Of a DNA stretch of 64,000 nt, positions 38,448 through 47,336 are shown piece by piece. The position numbers and the translations under genes were made by a program. The stretch is from Tardiphaga sp. P9-11 (GTDB lineage Bacteria > Pseudomonadota > Alphaproteobacteria > Rhizobiales > Xanthobacteraceae): positions 186,001 through 250,000 of the forward strand of contig NZ_NPKQ01000002.1 of the NCBI RefSeq assembly GCF_008329525.1, read 5' to 3'. Within the stretch, counting starts at the first letter, position 1. Each line of letters starts with the position of its first letter. The notes under the pieces were generated by a model. The model was not told the DNA's origin and did no database searches. It saw only the letters and a list, made by a program, of their open reading frames with translations.

Positions 38448-40760
38448 TCACGCCGCAAACACGTGACCGCCCGGTCCAATCGGATCGTTGGCCGGCGGCG
38501 CTGAGCGCAACATCTTCACATCGGCGAAGCCGACGGCCTTGAGCTGTTCGGCCATCAACTCGCGCGCTTCCATGCTCATGGTGACTTCCGGCACCACCAC
38601 GGCGCGGGCCTGATCGGTCAGAAGTCCCGCCGGCAGATCGGCGGCCGTGCCAGCATCCAGCAGCACGTGATCATAGACGCGCAGCAGCGCATCAAGCGCC
38701 ATGGTCAGACGCGGAGACTGCAACAGCGAACGATCTGCACCGGCACGGCCCGCGGCCACCATATGAAGGCCCGACATCCGGTCCCTGGTGATGACCTGCC
38801 CGAACGACGCCTCGCCCAGCATCAGCTCGGCCAATCCGGGTGCACGCGGATCGTTCGACACGGCTTCCAGCGTCGGCGACGATGAGGCCAGATCAACCAG
38901 CACCACCTTCGCGTCGCGCGACAGGATGCGTGACAGCGTCAGCGCGGTCAGCGCGATGTTGTCATCATGGCCCGTGCCGAGAATCGTGATCTTCCGCGCC
39001 GATTTGCCAGCCGCACGAAACTCCTGCGCAAGCTGCTCGATTTCGCTGACACCAGCAGCCAGTTCGGGATGGCTGTCGCGCACCACAGGCTGCGGCGCGG
39101 CAACGGGAGCCGACTCAGGCACGATGGGGGGCGCGGTAACCGCCTTCGGCTCGGGCGCAGGTACGTCATGCACGAACGGCTTGAACACCGGTTCGGTCAC
39201 GCGGGCCTGCGCGGTCGGCATCAACGGCGCCGCGCCACGCGGCGCGGTCATGCGCAGCAGCTCGCTGGTTACGATGCCGCCGGCCGTGAGCATCAGCGTC
39301 GCCAGTGTCGCGATCAGCACGATCGGCAGCTTCTTCGGATAGGCCGGCGTGTTGGAGACGATGGCGCGGGAGATGATGCGACCATCGGTCGGCGCCGCCT
39401 CGATGTTCTCGCGCGTTGTCGCCTCGCGATATTTCGCCAGATAAGATTCCAGGAGATCGCGCTGCGCCTTGGCTTCGCGTTCCAGCGCGCGCAGCTGCAC
39501 GTCCTGACCGTTGCTGGAGGAAGCCTGGCGCTTGAGCTGCTCAAGATTGTTGGTGAGGCCATCGACACGACCGCTGGCAATGCGGGCATCGTTCTCGAAG
39601 ATGCGCGACAGCTTGGCGGCCTCGTCGCGCAATTGTTTGTCGAGATCGCCGAGCTGCGCCCGCAGCTCCTTGATGCGCGGGTGATTGTCGAGCAGCGTCG
39701 AGGACTGCTCGGCGAGCTGCGCGCGCAACGTGACGCGCTGTTCGGAGAGCCGGCGGATCAGGTCGGAATTCAGCACTTCCGAGAATTCGATCGGCTTGCC
39801 GGTCTGCAACATGTCCTTGATCAGCCGCGCCTTGGATTCAGCGTCAGACTTCAGCGACCGCGCATTGTTGAGCTGGCTGTTGATCTCGCCGAGCTGCTGG
39901 TTCGACAGCGACGTGTTGTTGGTGCCGATGAACAGGCTCGACTTGGAGCGAAAATCCTCGGCGCGCGATTCAGCATCATTGACCTTCTTGCGCAGGTCGT
40001 CGATCTCGCCGGACAGCCACTGCCCTGCCGATCTGGCCTGATTCTGCCGTGCGTTCTGCTGCATCACCAGATAGCCATCAGCGACTGAATTTGCGACGCG
40101 GGCCGCAAGCTCGGGATCGCGCGACTGGAATTCGACGACAATGACGCGCGACTTATCGACCGCATAGGCTGTCAGACGCTCGTAATAGGCGTCGAGCACA
40201 CGCTCTTCCGGTGTCATGGAGAATGGATCACGGCCGATGCCGATCAATCCCAGCAGCGACTTCCAGGGCTGCGCACCCTGCAGCACCGGATCGAATTCGG
40301 GGCGTTCGGCAAGCTTGTTTGCCTTGATGATCTCGCGCGCCAGATCGCGCGACAGCACGAGCTGTACCTGGCTGGTCACGGCCTCTGCGTCGAGCGACGT
40401 GCGCTCCTCGTTACGCTCGCCATTCGGCCGCAGGAAGATGTTTTCACGGCCATCGATGAGAATGCGCGCTTCGGATTTGTAGCGCGGCGTGATCATGTTG
40501 ACGATCACGAGCGAGCCGACAAGTGCCAGCAGCGTCGGGACGATGATCCACGTCTTGCGCCGGAGCAGCGCCTGCCACAGCGCGCGCAGATCGAGATCGC
40601 CAAGATCAGGCGTCGGCGCAGCAATCACGCGCTCTGAATTTGTCTCAGAATTCTTCTCGGGCTTTTTGGGAGCCGGAGCCGGCTTGGGCGCCGGAGGGAC
40701 CTTGATGGCCCGTTCGACTGACGCATCGCCCTTGCTTGCACGCCAGAATGCCAAACGCAT
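38448..40760 (-). CDS. Wzz-type polysaccharide chain-length protein with degenerate kinase domain
   Basis: A 770-residue inner-membrane protein. The Wzz part comprises a helix at about 72-92, a long periplasmic coiled coil (about 220-440, rich in Leu, Lys and Arg) and a second helix near 478-500. The C-terminal domain (about 590-760) is BY-kinase-like, but the Walker A reads ILGTGHDDNIALTAL with no Lys-Ser/Thr, Walker A' reads VVLVDLASSSP, and there is no tyrosine cluster at the end. It should control chain length during export but probably cannot phosphorylate. Confidence 0.9.
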   Translation of the reverse strand: MRLAFWRASKGDASVERAIKVPPAPKPAPAPKKPEKNSETNSERVIAAPTPDLGDLDLRALWQALLRRKTWIIVPTLLALVGSLVIVNMITPRYKSEARILIDGRENIFLRPNGERNEERTSLDAEAVTSQVQLVLSRDLAREIIKANKLAERPEFDPVLQGAQPWKSLLGLIGIGRDPFSMTPEERVLDAYYERLTAYAVDKSRVIVVEFQSRDPELAARVANSVADGYLVMQQNARQNQARSAGQWLSGEIDDLRKKVNDAESRAEDFRSKSSLFIGTNNTSLSNQQLGEINSQLNNARSLKSDAESKARLIKDMLQTGKPIEFSEVLNSDLIRRLSEQRVTLRAQLAEQSSTLLDNHPRIKELRAQLGDLDKQLRDEAAKLSRIFENDARIASGRVDGLTNNLEQLKRQASSSNGQDVQLRALEREAKAQRDLLESYLAKYREATTRENIEAAPTDGRIISRAIVSNTPAYPKKLPIVLIATLATLMLTAGGIVTSELLRMTAPRGAAPLMPTAQARVTEPVFKPFVHDVPAPEPKAVTAPPIVPESAPVAAPQPVVRDSHPELAAGVSEIEQLAQEFRAAGKSARKITILGTGHDDNIALTALTLSRILSRDAKVVLVDLASSSPTLEAVSNDPRAPGLAELMLGEASFGQVITRDRMSGLHMVAAGRAGADRSLLQSPRLTMALDALLRVYDHVLLDAGTAADLPAGLLTDQARAVVVPEVTMSMEARELMAEQLKAVGFADVKMLRSAPPANDPIGPGGHVFAA

Positions 40761-40977
40761 CGCCTACCCCTACAAAACGCCACTGCGCTTACTGAACGGA
40801 ACCGATTAAATATGATTAAGGTTGCCGTGCGGTTAATTCGGAGATTGATACCGGACGTTGCAGCGGAATCCAGCGTCCACACGATTTCTTAACGACGAAG
40901 CCTCTTATTGGATTCAATTGCTTCAGGGATTTTCCGATGTGCGTCCCAGCTCCCGGCGACGCCCTCCTCGTCAGCGA

Positions 40978-42126
40978 ATGCCGATTCTGATTATGAGCGC
41001 ACCTTCGGACAAGCCGCTTCGCATCCTGCACGCCGTCCGCGCGCCAGTCGGTGGCATCTTTCGCCACATCATCGATGTAGCCAACGGCCAGGCCGATCGC
41101 GGCCATCATGTGGGCATCGTCGCCGACAGCCTGACCGGTGGCGACCGCGCCCGCGATGCACTGGCCGAGATCGCCCCGCGCCTGAAACTGGGCACCCATC
41201 GTCTACCGATCCATCGCGAGCCACATCCGGGCGACGTTCTGGTCTGGATGCAGTTCATGCGCCTCGTCAGCCGGCTGAAGCCCGACGTGCTGCACGGCCA
41301 TGGCGCCAAGGCCGGCGCCTTCGTGCGCCTGAAGGCAAAGTCGAACAACGTCATCCGCATCTACACGCCGCATGGCGGTTCGCTGCATTACCCGCAAAAT
41401 ACAGCGAAAGGCGCCTTCTACAGCCGTCTCGAACGCGTGCTGATGAACCGTACCGAACTGTTCCTGTTCGAGAGCGCCTTCGCCAGAGACACCTACCAGC
41501 GCATGATCGGCACGCCGTCAGGCCTCGTGAAATGCGTGTTCAACGGCGTGACATCAGGCGAATTCGATCCCATCGAGCCCGCCGATGACGCCACCGATAT
41601 CTGCTATGTCGGTGAGTTCCGTCGCATCAAGGGTGCGGATTTGCTGGTCGATGCCGTCGCGCGTCTTCGTGCCAACGGTCAGCCCGTCACCTTGACGCTG
41701 GGCGGCGACGGCGAAGAGACCAATGCGCTGAAGGCGCAGATCCAGCGCCTCGGTCTTGGCGACGCCGTGCGCTTCATCGGCCACGTCAAACCGCGTTTCG
41801 GTTTCTCGAAAGGACGCCTGCTGGTGGTTCCATCACGCGGCGACTCGATGCCCTATGTCGTGATCGAGGCCGCCGCGGCCGGCATTCCGATGATCGCCGC
41901 CGATGTCGGCGGCATTCCGGAAATCTTCGGATCGCACACATCGACACTGTTCCAGCCGAACAATGTCGACGCCATGGCCGCAGCGATCAAAACTGCCCTT
42001 GATGACATCTCCGCTGCGCGCGCACGTGCCCAATTGCTCCGTGAGCGCATCGCGGAACACTTCTCCCAGGACGCAATGGTCGAGGGGGTCCTCGAAGGTT
42101 ACCGCAGCGCATTTGCGAAACGTTAA
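40978..42126 (+). CDS. Family 4 glycosyltransferase
   Basis: A 382-residue GT-B fold enzyme. The N-terminal Rossmann domain has ILHAVRAPVGGIFRHIIDVA; the C-terminal domain has the GT4 signature: VGEFRRIKGADLLVDA, then RLLVVPSRGDSMPYVVIEAAAAGIPMIAADVGGIPEI with the conserved glutamate. It should add a sugar to a lipid-linked precursor. The ATG at 40978 is taken; 40993 is possible and the ribosome-binding site is weak for both. It is divergent from the Wzz gene. Confidence 0.88.
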   Translation: MPILIMSAPSDKPLRILHAVRAPVGGIFRHIIDVANGQADRGHHVGIVADSLTGGDRARDALAEIAPRLKLGTHRLPIHREPHPGDVLVWMQFMRLVSRLKPDVLHGHGAKAGAFVRLKAKSNNVIRIYTPHGGSLHYPQNTAKGAFYSRLERVLMNRTELFLFESAFARDTYQRMIGTPSGLVKCVFNGVTSGEFDPIEPADDATDICYVGEFRRIKGADLLVDAVARLRANGQPVTLTLGGDGEETNALKAQIQRLGLGDAVRFIGHVKPRFGFSKGRLLVVPSRGDSMPYVVIEAAAAGIPMIAADVGGIPEIFGSHTSTLFQPNNVDAMAAAIKTALDDISAARARAQLLRERIAEHFSQDAMVEGVLEGYRSAFAKR

Positions 42127-42189
42127 CTCTCCTTAACCTGTAACCAAATCTTCCGATTTGTCCGGTAATTCTTGTGAAAAGCGGTAGGC

Positions 42190-43773
42190 TTGACGTGCGA
42201 CATCGCATGCCAGCGCAACAACGGACATTTCACCTTGGACCCGATCAACGCACGCTCAATGATCGACGCGGCCGCGACGGACGCGCCCGGCGAACGCCGG
42301 TTCGAACGTCGTCGACGCCTCACGCCGGAAGCGCTCGCCGTTGCCGATCAGAAAGTGCGCGCCGCCTACTCGCCCGTCGTCATCACGGGCGTCGTCCGCG
42401 TGGTCGATTTCCTGATGCTCAGCATCATCGGCATCGCGCTCAACTTGCTCTATGTCGCGCCGGAAGCTGGCTTCAGGTGGGAATACCTCGCCGCGATCCT
42501 CGCGATGGCTGCTGCTGCCGTGGTGTGTTTCCAGTCTGCCGACATCTATCAGGTGCAGGTCTTCCGCGGCCACATCAAGCAGCTCACGCGCATGGCGTCG
42601 GCATGGGCCTTCGTGTTCCTGCTGTTCATCGGCGTTTCGTTCTTCGCCAAGGTCGGCGGCGCGGTGTCGCGTGTCTGGCTGTCCTCGTTCTTCTTCCTCG
42701 GTCTCTTTGCTCTGATCGCGGAACGCGCCGTCGTGCGTGCGCTGATCAAGCGATGGGCGCATCAGGGCCGTCTCGACCGTCGCACCATCATCGTCGGCGC
42801 CGATTCCAATGGCGAGACGCTGATCAGGGACCTCAATGCGCAAGAAGATTCCGACATCCAGATCCTCGGTGTGTTCGACGACCGCAACGACAAGCGCTCG
42901 ATGGACACGATCTCCGGCGCGCCGAAGCTCGGCAAGGTCGATGACATCATCGAATTCGCACGGCGCACCCGCGTCGATCTCGTGTTGTTTGCGCTGCCGA
43001 TTTCGGCCGAAACGCGCATTCTGGAAATGCTGAAGAAGCTGTGGGTGCTGCCGGTGGATATCCGCCTGTCCGCGCATACCAACAAGCTGCGCTTCCGCCC
43101 GCGTTCCTACTCTTATCTCGGCAAGGTGCCGACCCTCGACGTGTTCGAGGCGCCGATCACCGATTGGGATCTGGTGATGAAGTGGCTGTTCGACCATATC
43201 GTCGGCGGCCTGATCCTGATCGCCGCACTGCCCTTCATGGCGCTGGTGGCCATCGCCATCAAGCTCGACAGCCCCGGCCCGGTGCTGTTCCGGCAGAAGC
43301 GCTTCGGCTTCAACAACGAGCGCATCGACGTGTTCAAGTTCCGCTCGCTCTATCACGACCAGGCCGACCCGTTGGCCAAGACCGTCGTCACCAAGGGCGA
43401 CAAGCGGGTTACACGCGTCGGCCGCTTCATCCGCAAATCCTCTATCGACGAATTGCCGCAGCTGTTCAACGTGGTGTTCAAGAACAACCTGTCGCTGGTC
43501 GGCCCGCGTCCCCACGCCGTACAGCAGAAGGTGCAGAGCCAGTTGCTGGATGAGGCCGTCGACGGCTATTTTGCCCGTCACCGCGTCAAGCCCGGCATCA
43601 CCGGCTGGGCCCAGGTCAATGGCTGGCGCGGCGAAGTCGACAGCGAGGAGAAACTGCAGAAGCGCGTCGAATTCGATCTCTATTACATCGAAAACTGGTC
43701 GGTGCTGTTCGACACCTACATCATGCTGAAGACGCCGGTGTCGCTGCTGACCAAGAACGAGAACGCCTACTGA
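42190..43773 (+). CDS. Undecaprenyl-phosphate sugar phosphotransferase (WbaP/WcaJ type)
   Basis: Starts polysaccharide assembly by loading a sugar phosphate onto undecaprenyl phosphate. Four N-terminal helices (about 62-205) are followed by a CoA-binding-like domain (IIVGADSNGETLIRDL) and the bacterial sugar transferase domain (about 330-527): a membrane re-entrant helix, KRFGFNNERIDVFKFRSL, IDELPQLFNVVFKNNLSLVGPRPHA and KPGITGWAQVNGWRGE. The frame starts at a TTG; TTG at 42235 or ATG at 42259 are alternatives. It follows the GT4 gene after 63 bases. Confidence 0.9.
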   Translation: MTCDIACQRNNGHFTLDPINARSMIDAAATDAPGERRFERRRRLTPEALAVADQKVRAAYSPVVITGVVRVVDFLMLSIIGIALNLLYVAPEAGFRWEYLAAILAMAAAAVVCFQSADIYQVQVFRGHIKQLTRMASAWAFVFLLFIGVSFFAKVGGAVSRVWLSSFFFLGLFALIAERAVVRALIKRWAHQGRLDRRTIIVGADSNGETLIRDLNAQEDSDIQILGVFDDRNDKRSMDTISGAPKLGKVDDIIEFARRTRVDLVLFALPISAETRILEMLKKLWVLPVDIRLSAHTNKLRFRPRSYSYLGKVPTLDVFEAPITDWDLVMKWLFDHIVGGLILIAALPFMALVAIAIKLDSPGPVLFRQKRFGFNNERIDVFKFRSLYHDQADPLAKTVVTKGDKRVTRVGRFIRKSSIDELPQLFNVVFKNNLSLVGPRPHAVQQKVQSQLLDEAVDGYFARHRVKPGITGWAQVNGWRGEVDSEEKLQKRVEFDLYYIENWSVLFDTYIMLKTPVSLLTKNENAY

Positions 43774-43836
43774 GGGTTGGTACGCGCCGCCGGCCTACAC
43801 CTCTCGTCAACCCCGCCTGCGTAGAGTGATGCCACG

Positions 43837-45111
43837 ATGAGCACTCACGCTTCAGCCGATCATTACCTCGCCTCGCCCGCGGCACCTCCCGCCGTGGTGA
43901 CGCTGCAGCGCGCGCTGCTGTGGGCGATGGGTTTCGGTGGCGCCATCGTCTTCATCGAGCCCAGCCCCTTCGAGATCGCGACCCTGACCGCGATGGTCGT
44001 GTTCTTCGCGTCGGGGCTGCGCATGCGGCTGGTGTTCATACCGCTGTTGCTCCTGCTGTTCCTGGTCAATCTCGGCTACACGATCTGCGCCGCCTATCTG
44101 CTCGACAAGGCGCCGATCGTGAACTGGATCCTGACCTCCTGGTACATGGCCATCATGGCGATATTCGTCGCGCTGGTGATGTCGGAGGACACGCTGGCGC
44201 GCATCGATCTGCTGCGCCGCGGCCTGATCGTCGGCGCGCTCGTCGCGTCGTTGGCCGGCATCCTCGGCTATTTGCATCTGATCCCCGGCGCGGAGATGTT
44301 TACACTCTACGGCCGTGCCGCCGGCACGTTCAAGGATCCCAACGTGCTCGGCGCCTTCCTGGTGCTGCCGGCGCTGTTCTGTTTGCAGAGCGTCGTCAGC
44401 GACGGTTTCGGTCGCTCGCTCCGCAGCGCCATTGCGCTCGGCGTCATTGCGCTCGCGGTCCTGCTCGCTTTCTCCCGCGCTGCCTGGGGCCTGCTGGCGA
44501 TCACCTCGGCCTTCATGCTGATGCTGATGGTGCTGACCAGCCAGTCCAACAAACAGCGCTCGCGCATCATCATCATGGCGCTGGCGGCTGTCGCCGTCGT
44601 GGCGCTGGTGATCGTGATCCTGCTGCAATTCGACTTCATCGCCGACATGTTCAAGCAGCGCGCCTCGTTCGATCAGAAATACGACGAAGGCCGCTTCGGC
44701 CGCTTCGGCCGGCATATCCTCGGCGCGCAGATGGCGCTCGACCTGCCGTTCGGCATCGGCCCGCTGCAATTCACCAAATTCTTCCCTGAAGATACCCACA
44801 ATTCCTATCTGAACGCCTTCATGTCCGGCGGCTGGATCTCGGGCGTGTGCTATCCCGCGCTGGTGTTCATCACGGCCCTGCTCGGCTTTCGCTACATCTT
44901 CGTCCGCGTGCCTTGGCAGCGCGCTTATCTCGCGGTGTTCGCGGCTTATCTCGGCACCGTCGGTGAAGCCTTCATCATCGACACCGATCACTGGCGCCAT
45001 TTCTGGATGATGCTCGGCATCATGTGGGGCATGTTCGTCGCCGCTCAACAATACATGGCCACGGCGCAATTGCGTGCGGCGTCCGCGGACACGATGGGAC
45101 ATCGCGCCTGA
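43837..45111 (+). CDS. O-antigen ligase / polymerase (Wzy_C) family protein
   Basis: A 424-residue membrane protein with about 11 helices and the family's large periplasmic loop between the late helices (about 270-330), containing the THNSYLNAF motif. Related proteins either join chains to lipid A-core or polymerise repeat units, and the sequence does not decide between them. Its stop overlaps the start of the family 2 glycosyltransferase (TGATG). Confidence 0.86.
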   Translation: MSTHASADHYLASPAAPPAVVTLQRALLWAMGFGGAIVFIEPSPFEIATLTAMVVFFASGLRMRLVFIPLLLLLFLVNLGYTICAAYLLDKAPIVNWILTSWYMAIMAIFVALVMSEDTLARIDLLRRGLIVGALVASLAGILGYLHLIPGAEMFTLYGRAAGTFKDPNVLGAFLVLPALFCLQSVVSDGFGRSLRSAIALGVIALAVLLAFSRAAWGLLAITSAFMLMLMVLTSQSNKQRSRIIIMALAAVAVVALVIVILLQFDFIADMFKQRASFDQKYDEGRFGRFGRHILGAQMALDLPFGIGPLQFTKFFPEDTHNSYLNAFMSGGWISGVCYPALVFITALLGFRYIFVRVPWQRAYLAVFAAYLGTVGEAFIIDTDHWRHFWMMLGIMWGMFVAAQQYMATAQLRAASADTMGHRA

Positions 45112-46043
45112 TGACTGACGCCAGTATTCGCATCGCCGTAATGATCCCCTGCTTCAACGAGGCCGCGGCCATCGGCAAGGTCGTCGCCGATTTCCGTCAG
45201 GTCCTGCCGATGGCCGACATCTACGTCTACGACAACAACTCGTCAGACGACACGGTCGCCATCGCCCGCGAGGCCGGCGCGCAGGTGCGCAGCGAACGGC
45301 ATCAGGGCAAAGGTCATGTGGTCCGGCGCATGTTCGCCGATATCGAGGCCGAGATCTATCTGCTGGTCGATGGCGACGCGACCTATGACGCTGCGAGCGC
45401 ACCTGCGATGATCGAGAAACTGATCGGGGACCATCTCGATATGGTCGTCGCCCATCGCGAGGATCAGGTGGACGCCGCGTATCGCATGGGCCATCGCGCC
45501 GGCAATATGTTGTTGACGAAGTTCCTCGCCAATATTTTCGGCCGCGGTTTCGAGGATATCCTGTCTGGCTATCGCGTGTTCTCGCGTCGCTTCATCAAAT
45601 CGATGCCGGTTTTGTCCGATGGATTCGAAATCGAGACCGAGCTCAGCGTCCACGCGCTCGAGCTATCGATGCCGGTCGCCGAGATCAAGACGCCCTATTT
45701 CGCACGCTTGCCGGGCTCCGTCAGCAAGCTGAATACCTGGCGCGACGGCTTCCGCATTCTCGGCACCATTCTCAAGCTGTATCGCACCGAGAAGCCGCTA
45801 CGATTCTTCACCACGATTGCCATCACGCTGGCGTCTACGTCAGTGATCCTGTCGATCCCGCTCGCGATCACCTTCATCGAGCAAGGCGTCGTACCGCGCT
45901 TGCCGACCGCCGTGCTCTCGGTCGGCATCATGCTGGTAGCAGTAATGTCGCTGTTTGCAGGCCTCGGTCTCGATACTGTCTCGCGCGGCCGCCGCGAAGC
46001 CAAGCTGATGCGCTACCTCTCCGAGCCCTGGCTCTCGCGCTAG
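45111..46043 (+). CDS. Family 2 glycosyltransferase
   Basis: A 310-residue enzyme with a GT-A domain (VMIPCFNEAAAIGKVV, DNNSSDDT, LLVDGDATYD, FGRGFEDILSGYRVFSRRFIKS) and two C-terminal transmembrane helices (about 230-250 and 262-285), like dolichol-phosphate-mannose or undecaprenyl-phosphate glycosyltransferases. It is coupled to the ligase gene by a one-base overlap. The donor and acceptor are unknown. Confidence 0.9.
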   Translation: MTDASIRIAVMIPCFNEAAAIGKVVADFRQVLPMADIYVYDNNSSDDTVAIAREAGAQVRSERHQGKGHVVRRMFADIEAEIYLLVDGDATYDAASAPAMIEKLIGDHLDMVVAHREDQVDAAYRMGHRAGNMLLTKFLANIFGRGFEDILSGYRVFSRRFIKSMPVLSDGFEIETELSVHALELSMPVAEIKTPYFARLPGSVSKLNTWRDGFRILGTILKLYRTEKPLRFFTTIAITLASTSVILSIPLAITFIEQGVVPRLPTAVLSVGIMLVAVMSLFAGLGLDTVSRGRREAKLMRYLSEPWLSR

Positions 46044-46082
46044 CGAGTGCGCAGGGCCATCGCGGGAGTGCGCAAACGAAAA

Positions 46083-46104
46083 CAGCCTCGCTTGCGCGAG
46101 GCTG
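46083..46104 (+). terminator. Hairpin after the polysaccharide operon
   Basis: A perfect 9-bp stem CAGCCTCGC / GCGAGGCTG with TTGC loop lies 40 bases after the glycosyltransferase stop. The following bases are only weakly T-rich. The next gene is convergent. Confidence 0.55.
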
Positions 46105-46128
46105 CTTCGTTCAAACCACTTACGTCCG

Positions 46129-46374
46129 TTAGCGAACGATCACAGTCTTGGTTCGCCCGCCGCGGTAATAACCGCCGTGGTTGCGGTGACCGTAGTCGCG
46201 ACGCACATAGCCACGGCTCGGGCGATAGCCATAGCCGCGATGATAGCCACGATCACGGTGGTGATATCCACCGCCGCCGATCTGCACATTGATGCCCTGC
46301 GCAGACGCGGGGCCTGCAGGTGCTGCGACATAGAGAACGGCCGCAGCCGCCAGCAGAGCCAGTTTCTTGATCAT
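46129..46374 (-). CDS. Small secreted Gly/Tyr/His/Arg-rich protein
   Basis: An 81-residue protein with a signal peptide (MIKKLALLAAAAVLYVAAPAGPASA) and a mature part almost entirely made of Gly, Tyr, His and Arg (YHHRDRGYHRGYGYRPSRGY). Such proteins are common in rhizobia-like bacteria and have no known function; metal or nucleic-acid binding is possible from composition. Its 3' end faces the polysaccharide operon. Confidence 0.7.
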   Translation of the reverse strand: MIKKLALLAAAAVLYVAAPAGPASAQGINVQIGGGGYHHRDRGYHRGYGYRPSRGYVRRDYGHRNHGGYYRGGRTKTVIVR

Positions 46375-46524
46375 GACAATTTATTCCTTCCTTTAAAGAT
46401 ATCGCGGGACAAGCCATTACCGCCCGGAAAGTTCCGCGCAAAATGGAGCACATCGACGCAGGGCCCGCATGTCCGAGCCGTGCCAGACTCCCGCCTGATT
46501 CGCGATGGGCATTCGTCATCACAG

Positions 46525-46549
46525 GGAACACGCAAGAAACTGAGCCGTT
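46525..46549 (+). promoter_or_regulatory. Candidate EcfG (general stress) promoter
   Basis: GGAAC, then exactly 16 bases, then CGTT, the consensus of the alphaproteobacterial general stress sigma factor. The -10 element ends only eight bases before the ATG of the next gene, so the transcript would begin at or almost at the start codon (leaderless). Confidence 0.55.
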
Positions 46550-46557
46550 CTCCTGGC

Positions 46558-46728
46558 ATGACACAGCAGACAAAGAACCGCGATTTCGACAAACAGCCGA
46601 AGCCTGATCAGAAAATTCCGCCGGCCGGTCCGCACGACAAGCCGGAACTGACCGACGAGAACAAGACGCCGGGCAGCGGCATCTTGCCTGACAGGGATCA
46701 CAGGAAAGTCGATGGCCCAACGGGATGA
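46558..46728 (+). CDS. Small hydrophilic protein, likely stress-induced
   Basis: A 56-residue, highly charged, Pro/Asp/Lys-rich and probably disordered protein (MTQQTKNRDFDKQPKPDQK, then IPPAGPHDKPELTDE and TPGSGILPD). Short proteins of this pattern seem common in this group of bacteria. The ATG is the only plausible start and has no Shine-Dalgarno, which agrees with a leaderless transcript from the EcfG-like promoter just upstream. Function unknown. Confidence 0.6.
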   Translation: MTQQTKNRDFDKQPKPDQKIPPAGPHDKPELTDENKTPGSGILPDRDHRKVDGPTG

Positions 46729-47003
46729 CCGCAATCGGTCATCATGTCGTCACGTATCGACATTAGACATTTATTAACCTTCTCGACTCACTGTGGAGTT
46801 AAGGAAGCGCGGACCGGATGTACGTCTGCGTTTGATGGCTCGGAGTTCGCTCCGGGCCATTGTTTTTTCTGGCACCGCTTTTGCGGAAGCCGCAACGCAA
46901 TTGGTTCCCGGAACAACGTGGAATTTCCTCGCGATGTTCCCGCCTTAGAACCGAACCTTCAAAAGAGCGACACGTTAACTCCTCGACACGAAGGAGAAGC
47001 AAC

Positions 47004-47285
47004 ATGAAAAAGACAGCTCTTGTTCTTGCCACCATCGCTGCCGTCGGTGCGGCATCCATGACAGCCAAACCCGCTGAGGCGCGCGGTGGCCGCGGCGCCG
47101 CAATTGGCCTCGGCATCGCGGCCGGCGCATTGGCGGCCGGTGCGTATGGCGCTTACGGTCCGGGCTATGGATATGGCTACGGTCCGCGCTATTACGGCCC
47201 GCGTTATGCCTATGGTCCGCGCTACGGTTACGGCGGCGGCTACTATGGTGGCCCGCGTTATTATCGCAGCTACGGCTATTACTAA
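47004..47285 (+). CDS. Small secreted Gly/Tyr-rich protein
   Basis: A 93-residue protein: signal peptide (MKKTALVLATIAAVGAASMTAKPAEA), a Gly/Ala-rich hydrophobic segment (AAIGLGIAAGALAAGAYG) and a tail of repeated Tyr-Gly-Pro-Arg units (YGYGPRYYGPRYAYGPRYGY). GAAGGAG precedes the ATG. The tail probably lies in the periplasm or at the outer surface. Its function is unknown; a similar composition is seen in the protein at 46129-46374. A strong terminator follows. Confidence 0.75.
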   Translation: MKKTALVLATIAAVGAASMTAKPAEARGGRGAAIGLGIAAGALAAGAYGAYGPGYGYGYGPRYYGPRYAYGPRYGYGGGYYGGPRYYRSYGYY

Positions 47286-47307
47286 CCGCAGCTAGCTGGA
47301 CACAGCG

Positions 47308-47336
47308 AAGGCCCGGAAATCTTTTCCGGGCCTTTT
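47308..47336 (+). terminator. Intrinsic terminator
   Basis: A perfect 12-bp stem AAGGCCCGGAAA / TTTCCGGGCCTT with a 3-base loop, ending in TTTT, lies 23 bases after the Gly/Tyr-rich gene. Confidence 0.88.

Noticed and set aside
42256-43581. 441-codon minus-strand frame opposite the sugar phosphotransferase gene
   Set aside because: Antisense shadow, extremely rich in charged residues, no start signal.
43852-45102. 416-codon minus-strand frame opposite the ligase gene
   Set aside because: Antisense shadow of a membrane protein, nearly all His, Gln, Arg and Asp.
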